A stretch of 64,000 nucleotides of DNA, from NCBI GenBank assembly GCA_031308135.1, contig JAHLJT010004567.1, positions 38,959,857-39,023,856 on the forward strand, read 5' to 3'. Each line of letters begins with the position of its first letter. The stretch's first letter is position 1. Both the position numbers and the translations under genes were made by a program. The notes beneath the pieces were generated by a model that worked only from the letters and a program-made list of their open reading frames with translations, was not told where the DNA came from and ran no database searches. Positions 24,293 to 36,500 of the stretch are shown piece by piece. This stretch comes from Acheta domesticus (taxonomy: Eukaryota > Arthropoda > Insecta > Orthoptera > Gryllidae).

Positions 24293-27200
24293 GTAATAAA
24301 CCAAGGAGGCTGAGAAACGTCTAAAGTATTATTTGGAGATCGCCAAGAATTTGGAGATCGAGATTAGCTGAATGCGAGGCATAAAACAGATTTTTCCAAT
24401 ACTTAAATACTTACCGGAGCTCTGGGATTTGCTCCGCAAAATATACGTAAGAGCTTGTCCAAACTTCCAGGTCATTCAAAAGACTGGGAAGTACGAGACA
24501 TCGCGTTATAATACGTAGGAACAGCCCAAAGTTTGGGTCAAGTATTGTAAAGGTACCTAAAGTCACTAAACACATACTTCAATTTATAAGTAACTTAACA
24601 TAACCTTCCCTATACTACGTATGTACGTAAATATACTGGAAAGTAAAAATATTAATGTCCAAAACTAGTGGTGCTACAAAATGGCACAGACTTTCTCGTA
24701 CTAGCTAGTATCCTAATTTCTTTGGGCGGGTCTACTTTTTCGGTCAAACCCAATCCTTTTGCCAGCTGCCATCTATCGCCACCCAAATATATATTTTTTT
24801 CACATTTGCTCAATTTTTCGGTGTACAAATGACAGAAAAGAAAACTGACTTTAAGAATATAATATAAAACTAAAACTTCGTCCTATACGGAAATTTTTCG
24901 TTGAAAATTTTGGAACCGTTTTCACGAAAATGGCGTTTAAGCGTTACTGTAAATGCGAAATTTGAAGCCTTTTTCACAGAAAACTATTGAGTTTTCGAAA
25001 AACTTTGTTTGAAGTTATTTGAAAATCGATTTTTTGTAGCATTACATACCTTTCACTACACTACATAGGGGGAGGCGGGGCAATTTGATGCAAGGGGCTC
25101 ATTGATACATCGACAGTATTTGAAAACAGAGTGACGTCATTTATATAGTGACGTCACTAAAATGTGTCTATACTTGTGTTAGTTCTGCAGTTGCGATCGA
25201 GCCGCCCGCCATTCAGCCGTTGACTTTTGAAGGTGATAGATGTGTTTTCAGCGCAGCCAACTAAAAAATTGTTTTAATTATGAAAGTGTTCTAACGCTGT
25301 TTTATGTTCATTAGTCAAGATTCGAAAATACCAAAGGTAAGTATTTTCCATTAAGAATTCAGGTTTACACGTGAATTTTAAATACGTTTAGTGGTTTTAT
25401 CAGTACTTGTTAGAATCATAAAAATCTCCGTTGGGGCACTTTGATACACAGAGACACGGGGCACATTGATACACGTATCAATGTGCTCCGCGAGTGTATC
25501 GCAGTGACTCAATATACAAATTTGTAAGAAATCTCTAAACTAGTTTTCCTTTTATCCAGAAAATGGTGCGAACTTATAAAAAGAAGACTGATAGAGGAAG
25601 TATCGATGAGGAGAAAGTGAAGTCTGCAGTATTCTAAGTGTTATCAAAGAGGTTGTCAATACGGAAAGCAGCTGACAAATAGAGGATCAAAGCTGCAACT
25701 TTGCAACATCGCATTGAAAAGGTTCGAAATACTTTTGAAGGAAACGAAGAGTCATCTCATAATATATGTGGATTCACACTGTTGCGCGAGTTTTCTCAAT
25801 TGAACAGGAGAAAGTATTTACTGGTTATTTATTAAACTGCAGTAAAATGCACTATGGCTCAGAAAGCCAGAAAATACCAGTGGAGCCAGAAGTTTTGGAT
25901 TTAACAAAACTGCAGGCACTGAATTTTTTGACAATTGTGAATATGTAATGTCACGCTACACATTTACGCCTGATCGTATAATAAATCTGGATGAAACTGG
26001 AATTAACAGTCTTACTTATAATCTAAGTTTTGGCAGGAAAAAAGCAGAGACAAGTAGGACAAATAGTATCAGGTGAACGAGGAGAATTAGTAACTTGGTA
26101 TAGTAACTGCCACCGGTACTGCTATTCCTTCTGTGTATGTATTTCCACGTGTCCATTTCAAAATTTTTGAATTTTTATGTTTAAACATTTTTAAACATAT
26201 TTTAGAATATTGCTGAATGTATGGCAGATCATATATCACAATAAAATTCGTTTCGTTAAATGCTTGTAAGCGATTACCGTTCTCAAACTTTGTATCAAAG
26301 CGCCCCGTAGGTGGGGCAGAATATATTCTGATTATCTTCTAATTTTAATGGTTCCTTGGGTTGCTAAAGTAATACTGATTAGTTATGCCATTAATTCAAC
26401 AACAAAAAATAATATTTTGTTATGTTGTTTATATATATGTATATATATTATAAACGATTTAATTTTTCTGTATCAATCTGCCCCACCTTCCCCTATATTA
26501 CTCCGAATATACGTTCGTGAAAACGTACGTATAAACCATATTGATGTGATACGTGAAAGTAAAAATTAAATGTAATAGAATAAAACATTCCTCAAAACAT
26601 ATAATTTTAGCTGGCAAGGTCCGGCGCCGACCTACGACGGCTAGCGGGGATTTCCCACAACCAGGAATCTCCCACCAGCGGGGCATCGCTCCAGCCTGGG
26701 TAAGCTGTATGCTGATAGTGTAGTGCATGTGAGTTGTGTGCAAGTAAGGACTAAGGATAGGATAAGGAAAGATCGCGCGCAGTCCGTGGCCCTTTTGTTA
26801 GGGTACTGCTGCGGCATTCGCCTGGTGTTGATCGGAGAAACCACGAAAAACTACCGATCATAGAAGCCGGGCTCAAGAATTCTCTTCCGGACAGCGGCTG
26901 AATACAATCTAGCTGTCTAGGAAGTGTCGAAAATGATGCCACTGTCGGGAGTGGAAGCCTAGGACCTCCCGATGAGAGGCACTGCAGTGACATCAGTTGA
27001 TGCCCTGAGCCACCTTTGACGGACCCAGCATTCAACAACGCCGCCAATAAGTGGAAAGAAGGGCAGAAGTTACCTGTTGAGGAGGACGAGCACGTGGCGG
27101 CTGTCGGGGGTGACGAAGGCCGAGGCGAAGAGCGAGTCGGCGGTGGAGGCGGGGGCGGCCACGGAGACGGGCAGCTGGCGGGAGCCTCGCGGCACGTAGC

Positions 27201-30200
27201 GCGAGAAGTGCGTCAGCGCGTACAGGATGGGTTGCTTCAGGAATTCGTCCGCGGTGGCGTTTACAATGATGGCCGCGTCCACTTCGTTGTTCGCGTACGA
27301 AGGTCCGCCGTCGGTGTCCAGCGCCAGGTTCCAGTCTACCCAACCATTGCTCCAGTTGTTGATGGCCTGGAACGACGAAGGGACGGAATGAATGAACATT
27401 AACGGGGGCATCAATACTAGAACCTGGTGCCGGAGAGAAACAAACAAGAACCTGTTTTACCCAAAATCAACGAATATTTTATGTTTTCTTTCCTCGAGAA
27501 TAAAATGTTTCAAACATTTGTAACATTTGCGAAAGAGTTCTCTGGCTACAAGTCAAAGTAGGATGCAGATTTTCTGTTGTCTCACGTTTACCTCGAGATT
27601 ATATGATGCTATCGATGTTGATTTCTCATTTTCACGCGGTAAGTAGTTTTTTATGGTCACTGTATCTATCATAGTCAACTTGTTTTGAAACTTATATAGG
27701 TAAGCTTACCTCAATTATATCTTGAGCGTAATTTTCAGCCCGTGTCCAGTTGCCTAATTGTACGCTGGGGCCACCGCTCATGAAGTTTCCTGCGAAAGTT
27801 ACATTTCATTTTTTATCAATGGTTGAATGTTAGAATAAATTATTAGTTATCTAGACATTTTCCAGTCAAAATTTGGAAACTTTAAACATTCATAGCTGAT
27901 AGAGTTCCCATGAAGTTGACAAAGGAAAAGGGGATTTCCGCAATGTTTTGACTTCATTGTTCCATATTACAGATTACAGAAACATGGAAATGAGAGAGGC
28001 ACTATCGTACAGTGTTTTTGTTAGAAATAGTTTACCATGATCAGCAACAAGCAGCATAAGGGCGTGTCGTCTGAAAATAAATCATTACAGCAGCTAACAA
28101 ATGTGGCGCCGCCGCCGAATTAACTTTTGTACGAAATTGAGTTATCATTTCTGGTAGATTTTACCAAAAGGAAAGAATTGCAATCATGAAATTCGTTCAA
28201 AAATTGAAGAGATCGTATGAGAATACGTAATGAAGTTTGGGACTGAGTTATCAAATCCATCAACTGTTTTGACATCAACATCCGCCAAATCCAAATTTTT
28301 ATTTGCAATTTGGCGAATATTTCTGTGAATGGGTTTTGATGTTGTGCGCTTCAAATTCTCTGTCTATTTGGAGTGGCCAAGGTTACAGAGAATGAATGTC
28401 GGAGTGAAGTGAATTATTTTAAAAAAATGTCTGTCGTGCTTCTAAAGTAAAATGTTCAAAATGCCTCACCAGGTTCTATTCTTCAAGTAAGTAAACAAAC
28501 TATTGTTTTAAAATATTTTTACTCATATCAGGATGTTTGAATTTATATTATTATTATTTATATTTATGTTATTTATATTATTATTATTAACATTTTTTAA
28601 TAATGGAGGATAAATATTGCAAATATTGTCTGTTTTTCTCACCCTTCCAGCAATGACTTGTCTAAGTTACTGCAAGAAATAAAATATATTTGTTTTTAAT
28701 TTTTATTTAGTTTGGATCAATGGGCATTGCTTAGTCTGTGCATCATCCTGTATTGGAAGAAACTCAAGTGTTTGTACAGGTTTATTCGCAATGAAATAGA
28801 GTGGATAATGGTAAAATAGAGTGATGAAATGAAGAGATGAAATAGAGTGAATAGGATAGTGGTAAGTTTCACCATGGTAGGTCTTTACCCGCAAAATATA
28901 ACGGCTGAATATTAGATTATGTAAATAATAAAGGAAACATTTTTAATTGACGCAATTTTGAAAATGTATGTTTTTTACGACAGCATTCATAAAAATTCAG
29001 AGGGATGATTGGAATTACATTCATAAAAATGAAACAAAGAAAGAAGATTATTGTACGCTCTTTCTTAAAATAAATTACCAAAATATTTTTCTTACCGTCA
29101 CAGGCTTCTGTATACAAGATAAACTTATTTGGAAACAGCTCATGAGTTTGAGTCAAAATTTCTGGGCTGCTTTTCGAGTCTTTGTACCAATGCACGGCGA
29201 TGCCTGACACATACGAATTAGTGATGGAGTCATTAAGCGTCTGAAAAAGAAAAAGTTCAAATTATTTGACTGTCATTCTTCGTTGAGATAAGATGCATTA
29301 GATCCGTATTCTGATAAATTCTTATTATGTCGATGAACGTTACTTTGTAGTCTATTTAGGAGAAATCAAATAGGGGTGAAAGACACCAAACAGGTCAGCT
29401 GATTATCTGCGATGCTATTAAGATACTTTGAAAGCAAAAACATAACATTATGTAGTATGAAGTACTTTAGAATGTTTACCGACATTTCTATGGCAACCTG
29501 CGTTATGTCTGGAAAACCATCTTTTTCATTCAGTTTGTTCAGTTTGAAAAAACACTTTTTCTGTTTAAGGACTTTCAAAACGTTGATTTCCTTCAGAATC
29601 TAGAATTCAACTCGTAAACTACTGACTCGTGAACTACATATAAGAGAAAATTAAAATACAATTTTAAAATGATTTTATAATTAAATTTAAGATATTTTGT
29701 CGAACATATTAATTTTTTATCGTTAAGGCCGATATACACGGTATAGTTTTCCGTGCAGATTCTTCATGTAGTCCTGACTTTACGCTTTCTACATGAGAAA
29801 ATTATGAACATGTTCGTAATTTTTTCGTGTACAAAGCATACAGTTTGACTCCAGCGCCTCTAGCGGCAGAATCGTTCACTAACGGTAATCGGCCATGTCG
29901 ATTTTGTGGTTAGGTGCGATTGTATGAAGTGATATATTGTGATAAACTACTTCTTTCCTTATCCCTGCCAATTTTTATACTCTATGCCCCTCATGGTTAA
30001 TGAATACTAAATCAAGATCATAGCCAGAACGCACGCGTAGAAATACCATCACTGAAAGTACTCGGACGACGCAATTCAGTTCCCGCTAGCCCCCCCCTGG
30101 CGGCGGCTTGTGGCGATTCATGCAGAAAGTGTTCCGTAAGCGTATAGAGTATAGAAAGCGTATAGACCGGCTTTTATATGTGCAGTTTGAGGATTTTGAC

Positions 30201-33200
30201 GTTTCTATATAGAAACTGTATGAGAATCTACACGAAAACTGTACCGTGTATATCGGCCTTTAAAAAATTGTGAAATTCTTTAAATTTTTGTATTATTATA
30301 TTCCTTATTTAATAATTTATTGAAATGAAGATAAGACAACACTATTCTGCATTCTAGAAGGAGGATGAATCCTTTAAAAGGCAATAGAAAAACAGCATTT
30401 CGCTTTTTTCTGTCATTAGTGTATTTAACAGAACGTTATTATAAAATTGTGTGAATAAGACACAAAAGGAGGAAATCACAGACGTGCGAAATTATTTTTA
30501 AAGTAGATTTTTGTTTAGGGAGTGATTGTTTGCTGGGAGAAAATTGATAACTTTATAATCTTCAGGTACAAATTCACAAAGTGCAAAGCTAAATCCGCAA
30601 GAAATGAATAAATATTTGACATGGTACTGAATGAGAACAAAATTGTTAATGGCAAAGTAAAACCTGTAAGCATTAACAGTGTAACGTATTGGTTGCTTTT
30701 GAAAAAATTGAAGATAGTGAAAATAGTGACAGGGGAGGAAAACGATCTTTTAAAATAAATAAAAATATATAAATCCAGTTATTAATAATGAAAAATAACA
30801 ACACGAATTCGCTAGTGAACGATTCTACCGCTAGAGGACGCTTGGGTCAAATTGTAAGTAGAGTCCCTAGATACAAAGAGTAGCGCATTCCACTGTTCCA
30901 TCGATCCCGCAATTTTATATCCAGATGTCACGAAAATTGGAACTGTATAGTATTCTGTATGTTTATGAACCATGAATCTACCCCAAACCAATATTAATAT
31001 TCTTGAATATCTTCATAATGTCACCAGTTGTTATAATTTCCCTTCAGTTCCTGAGTGGTGCATGACGGGATTGTCGGCTGAGAGGATATTTCATGGCGGC
31101 GGTTGCGCTATTCTCTGTATCTAGGAACTCTAACTGTAAGTTGAGTCCCTAGATAAAGAGAGTAGCACAACCGCCGCCATTTAAAATCCTCTCTCCTAGT
31201 AGTCCCTGCAGACAGCACTCAGAAGCAGAAGGAAAATTATAATAATTGGTGTCGTTAAGAAGATTTTTAAGATTATTAATATTGAGTTGAGATAGGTCCA
31301 TGGTTCTCAACACACAGAATATCTTACAGTTCCAATTCTTTTAACAACTGGATATAAAATGGAGAGATCGGTGGAACAATGGAATGCGCTACTCTCTGTA
31401 TCTAGGGAACTCTAACTGTAAGCTTTCTGCATGAAAAAATTACGAATATGCTGAAAAGTTTTCGTGAAGAAATCGTGCAGTCTGGACTGCACGTTTTCTG
31501 TACGTCCAATCTGTACGAAACCTGTACCGTGCATACCGGCCTTAAGACAATTCTGTGGTCACGGGGTAAAAGTTCTTAAGTCAATTTTGTCGAAATTGGG
31601 TTAAGTACTGAAATTACCAGTTAAGTAATCTACATTTTATTGTAGTAAAATGACTGAATTCAAATGTTGCCTCATTAACGAGAAAAAAAACGTCCTGGAA
31701 ATTGCGTTGAGTGTAGGAAAAAGCATTGGCTCAATAATCTAACCCTCGTTTTCTCCAAACTAAGATTTTTGACTTAAGAACTTTTATCCCGTGACCACAG
31801 AATTGCTAGAAAACGGAGAAGAAGAAGGCGGCGCAGCGCACCCGCTGCGGCCACTCGGGGAGCAGCTGGCGGTGGTCGTCGTGGATCATGAGGTTGAGTT
31901 GGCCGTAGCCGCGCTGGGCCAGCGTGGGGCCCAGGTGGTCGCGGATCCAGTCCTCTCGCGCGCTCAGGGCTCCAGCCCAGGCGGTTGATGCCGTAGTTGA
32001 CGAGGTAGCCGTCAGATGGCTCGTTCTGCATCGTCATGCCCCAGAAGCGCAGGCCGTTTTGCGCGTATTCGTCCAGGAATCTGCAAAACAATTGCACTTT
32101 TTAAAAGTTGTGCTTAGGGAAGGGGGTCTTCAGGATACAAGGAAGAGTTAAAACTTGAATGAACTCGAGGAAAATAGCTTAATAGGGATCTCCGAAATAT
32201 ACAAACTCATTTCTGGACGTATTAAGGATCGTGTTGTTGGTAACGTTCGTGATGATGATGATGCTAATGATGTTAATTTTAATAATAACATAATAAATGA
32301 CATACTCATTTCTAAGAATTAGTGATTTCCTTTTTGCCGCCCACTTCATGAAGGATGGAAGAGTGGATGATTGCAATTAGAAAACGGAAGTTCGGGCACT
32401 TACATCGTACAAAATTTGCTTTGTCCAGGCAAGCAAAATGGAAAAGGCAATTTTAAGCAAAATGCTATCTACACCAATAGCCTTGCAAATATGAATTTAT
32501 TCTGTTTAAAATTCGGGTTTCAAAGGACGACAAAATATGAACAATTTGATGTTATACACCATCTCGTGTATGTGTATAAAACCACCGGATATTTTTTTTA
32601 AACAGATCCCACAATTTTAATAGTCTATCACAAATAATGTTTGACCCTTGTGAAAATTATTCTTTGAAATACACACAAAATTTTGGCGTGCTTATCACCC
32701 ACTTTGCTTTCTCTACAAAGTGTCAGTGTGAACTATTTCTTTTAAATCCTCGAATGGTACTATCGAAAATAGTCATTTAGTTCATATTATGTACACATAT
32801 GTATGTTCTCAAAAGAGGTCGGAGGACATAAGCATGCATGGGATGGGATTCCTCGTGGTCAAAGAACATGCCGGCATGAATGAAAGGAATTAAAAAAAAA
32901 TTACAGGCATCGCCTGGCTTTCTCCACAGCATTATAAATTGATGTTTCGGTCTCCTTGACGGGTGCGCGAAGTTCATTAGTTCAATAGGTGAATTTCGGA
33001 AGGTGAATATTAGCTTTTTAGAAAGAGTGTGGCAATTCGCTTTTTGCTAGAGGAATTGGTTATTCTTTTTTAACCGTCACAGGTCTGAGCCCGTTCAGCG
33101 GGAAGCCCGGTGTATGCAACCCGTTGTGTCTTCATGCGTTGCGTGTCAGAGGATTTTCCTCCAGCTGTTTGAAACGTGAATGCAACTTACAGTGGTCCCT

Positions 33201-33563
33201 ACATGCTCAGTTCTAATTTTACGCTCAAACGTGTTCACTTTTACAGTTAGTAGTTCGGAGTTGTACACATACAAAATTGTGTAAATGAAAACACGAACTT
33301 CGGGTACTGGTAATCCCTCAAACATAAACTTCATATTAGGAGAAACTCAATGTACTATTCAGAAATTTAGAGAGTTACGAGTTAGGACTGTTGTAATAAA
33401 AACTTATCGAGATCACAAAATATGCAGTTTTGTCATATCTTTCACAAATCTTTTACTAAGATATCTTCATAATACGTGAGAAAAGTAATACTTAAAATGT
33501 TTCAGTGAAAAAAAGAAAGAAAGAAATAAGGAAGGAAGGAAGGAAACAAAGGAGAGAGAAGCA

Positions 33564-33599
<36 letters not shown>

Positions 33600-36500
33600 A
33601 AAAAAGAACGTCGTAAAATATGAAAGATAGTCGGTAAACATGTCTTACTTTCTCCTCTGGGAATTAATCATATAAAGAGATTATTGACACTGATTTCTTA
33701 CATTGTTTCACAGAGATACTATAGTCGTTACTCTCTCTCGACCAAGTTTTTCTTTCACTTAGCTCCGGATCTTGCGCTTGGATTCGTAATATTGTCGCGT
33801 TAATTCTAGAATTTAGAGAACGTTTCTTTGACCTCAAATCAGATTCTTCGATACGAACGGAATAATATTGATCTTGTGCACCGTATGCTACTAATTAAAT
33901 TGCTGAAGGCTCTTGGCTCTCCGGATGACGCCGCGCCGAACGCTGAGATGCCGACTTTTCACCAAAGTAGTCGTGGACTTCCTCAGGGATGAAGTTTAAC
34001 AAGAATTAAATTGCCTCCTACAGAGTACTCTGAAACTTACCTGACGTAGTAGTCAGCCCATGCTTGATCATATTCTGGATTGAGATGATTGAGTCCATTC
34101 TCGTCCCAGGTGACCATCCAGTCAGGGGCGCTCCAAGCCGAGGCGAAGAGGGCAAGGGATTCACCCACCAGATCGTGGATTTCGTGCAGCAAGGGAATCT
34201 GTGACGCAAAATCCAAAATGCATACTTCTGCCCTTCCACTCATGTATCACGAATCGACTTATTCTCCATACTTGATGTATCCGCATTACTTCATTTAATT
34301 ATACAGAGGTATTATGAAGTTAATAAATGCAATTTAGTGTCTAATTCAAACATTTGAATTGTAGGCGATTTAAAATTTATGAATACTTGATCAAATAGCT
34401 TAAATAAGCTATAAAGGATCTTGATAAGTTTACTTCAGTAAGTCACTTTCCGGGCCGCGAGTTGCCAGCTATAGTACAGTGAATTCCATCTCTGTTGGAA
34501 CGTGATTTAGCTGTATGAAAAAGCAGTTACAATTATCAAATTTGTGTTGATGTTGGCTTGAAAATATTTAGTTTTCGAAGCAAATGTTCTACAATTTGTA
34601 ATGAGATTTACAAAAAATGATGACAGAGATGTATTAATTCGGAGAGAAATTGCGTGCTGTTTTAGCACCACTAGTTATTTTAAATTTTCATGCAAGTCAG
34701 GTCATTTACTGATTGTGACAGTATCTTTTAATTAACACACTCACTGCCTTAATTCTACACGAGACAATACAGGTTTGTCCACGTTCGTATGTCCGTCTGG
34801 ACGGTTCTCTTCTCGTAAAAAGAGGGACTGAATTTGTAATAATTCTCCTCCAGGCAGCGACAGAACTCGACCTAGCTCTCTGGCTAGTGTCGAAATTCCT
34901 GTGCACCGTCGGGAGTGGACCCCCAGGACCTCTCGGTCAGAGGCACTGCAGTAGCATCAGTTGATGCCCTGAGCCGCCTCTAGGGGTAGGGATGCCGCCC
35001 TCACCTTCCAGTCGGCGTCCTCTTGGCTGAGCGCGAAGTGCTCCAGCTGCGGGTCGGCGGCGCCGTCGTCGTAGGTGTAGTTGTGGGTGGAGAAGTCGGT
35101 GCCGGCGATGGGCACGCGCACCACGGAGTAGCGCGCGCCGTCGCGGCCGAACAGCTGCTCCAGCAGGAGGCGGCGCGCGCCGGGGCTCAGCGAGTCGATG
35201 TTGAGCGCCGCCGAGTCGGTGAGGGCGCCGCCGAAGCCGAAGATGCTCTGGCGAGCAGCCCCTGCGCCGCTCACGCGCAACGACGCCGTCGACGACGACC
35301 CGTCTGCGCACGCGCGCGACATGGTTGAATTGTTAGTGATTCCGAACGCGTCGACTACTAAAGTCCCTTGAGTATAGTGCATGCTTTTTTGTCGGGAGGT
35401 GGCGGTGATGTTACTTCGTTGGATGGCGAAAGCCAACACCGACCGTCAGCTATCGGGATTTCAACAGCCAAGTATCTCCCACCCAGCGGGGCACCGCTCC
35501 ACCCGGGACAAGCTCTGAGCCCCCGACCGGTCGCCCGGCATGTGTGATAGTGTAGTGCATGTAAGTGTAAGTGCGTATAAGTAATTGGTGGAGATAGCAC
35601 AAAGCAGAGGAAGGAAAGTTCGCGCGAGATCGTGTCCCGTTAGAGTACTGCTCCGTCATTCTCCTGATAGTGATCGGAGAAACCATGGAAAACTACCGAC
35701 CAGAGCAGCCGGACTTCTAGAATTCTCCTCCTAGACAGCGACTGATTCGACCTAGCTGACAAACTAGTGTTGAAAATCTTGCCACCAGTCGAGAACTTAC
35801 ACGGAGAGAAATGTTTAGTTCATACCATTAATCACGTAGTAGATTCAACTAAATGGTATAGTATATTTTGTTAGACTAAAGTGCTTAGTCACGGAACTGC
35901 TATTTAGTTAAACACACTAATACACATATAGTAATGTTCGCTAAACAGGTCATACCCCGCGACGAATGGCATCTAGTGGAGAAAACTAAACGAATCGTTG
36001 CGTTGACTAATACATTGAGTGATATTTACTAAACATGTTGCAATGAAAATAACTACACGAAACGTGAAAGGGAATACTTTCTTTCTGTCCCTTCAAGCAT
36101 GAAGCAACTGGGGCAGTCACCTATCCTACGGCCCCGTGGACTCGTTAACGTTGATTACCTGACAGACCCTAGCCAAGCAGAACACTTTCGGACGCTGGCT
36201 GCCCACTTTAGACTATGGACGGTTTTTGTACCATTAGTTTAGAATATAACATATAATTATTTTAAAAAAATAAAATACTAAATACACAATTTATATCGCT
36301 TATAAAACTACATACAGCGTTGAATTCTCACATTTCAGACGGGCTCTATAGCCATTGGAATTAGTCAAGTTGCTGAGAACATGCGCTTACTAAACAATGT
36401 TTAATAAGTGTGACGACATGAAACGTAGATCTCACCAAATGATTTTATCTACGAAACAAGTGTAGTACCATTGACAATTCTCTTTGTTCATTCACTTACA

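Larger units (their letters stand above)
24600..26570. repeat. dispersed family X, copy c (split by pogo element)
   Basis: X blocks at 24660-25060 (GTGGTGCTACAAAATGGCAC, CCAGCTGCCATCTATCGCC) resume after the pogo-like element with TTACTCCGAATATACG and end near GTGAAAGTAAAAATT at 26556. Removing the insert restores the X quasi-palindrome. Confidence 0.7.
18861..27073 (-). other. GBA intron 7 (8.2 kb), transposon-filled
   Basis: It contains in order: a (CT)n/(AT)n microsatellite, family X copies, a tRNA-like SINE head, a solo LTR, a hairpin element, an (AAC)n/(AAT)n microsatellite, a pogo-like transposon and one family Y copy. Segments 19250-21400 and 24300-24600 show nothing I can assign. Confidence 0.7.
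30800..31542. mobile_element. second Harbinger-like MITE copy, interrupted by twin MITEs
   Basis: Relative to the 29726-30259 copy read in reverse, it contains TAGTGAACGATTCTACCGC, then (after the 30859-31417 insert) TTTCTGCATGAAAAAATTAC and the end CTGTACCGTGCATACCGGCC. The far end is not recognisable, so the copy is truncated or diverged there. Confidence 0.65.

Noticed and set aside
34937..35328. Arg/Ala/Pro-rich frames overlapping GBA exon 2 in other frames and strand
   Set aside because: Shadow frames of a very GC-rich exon; only one frame carries the GH30 motifs.
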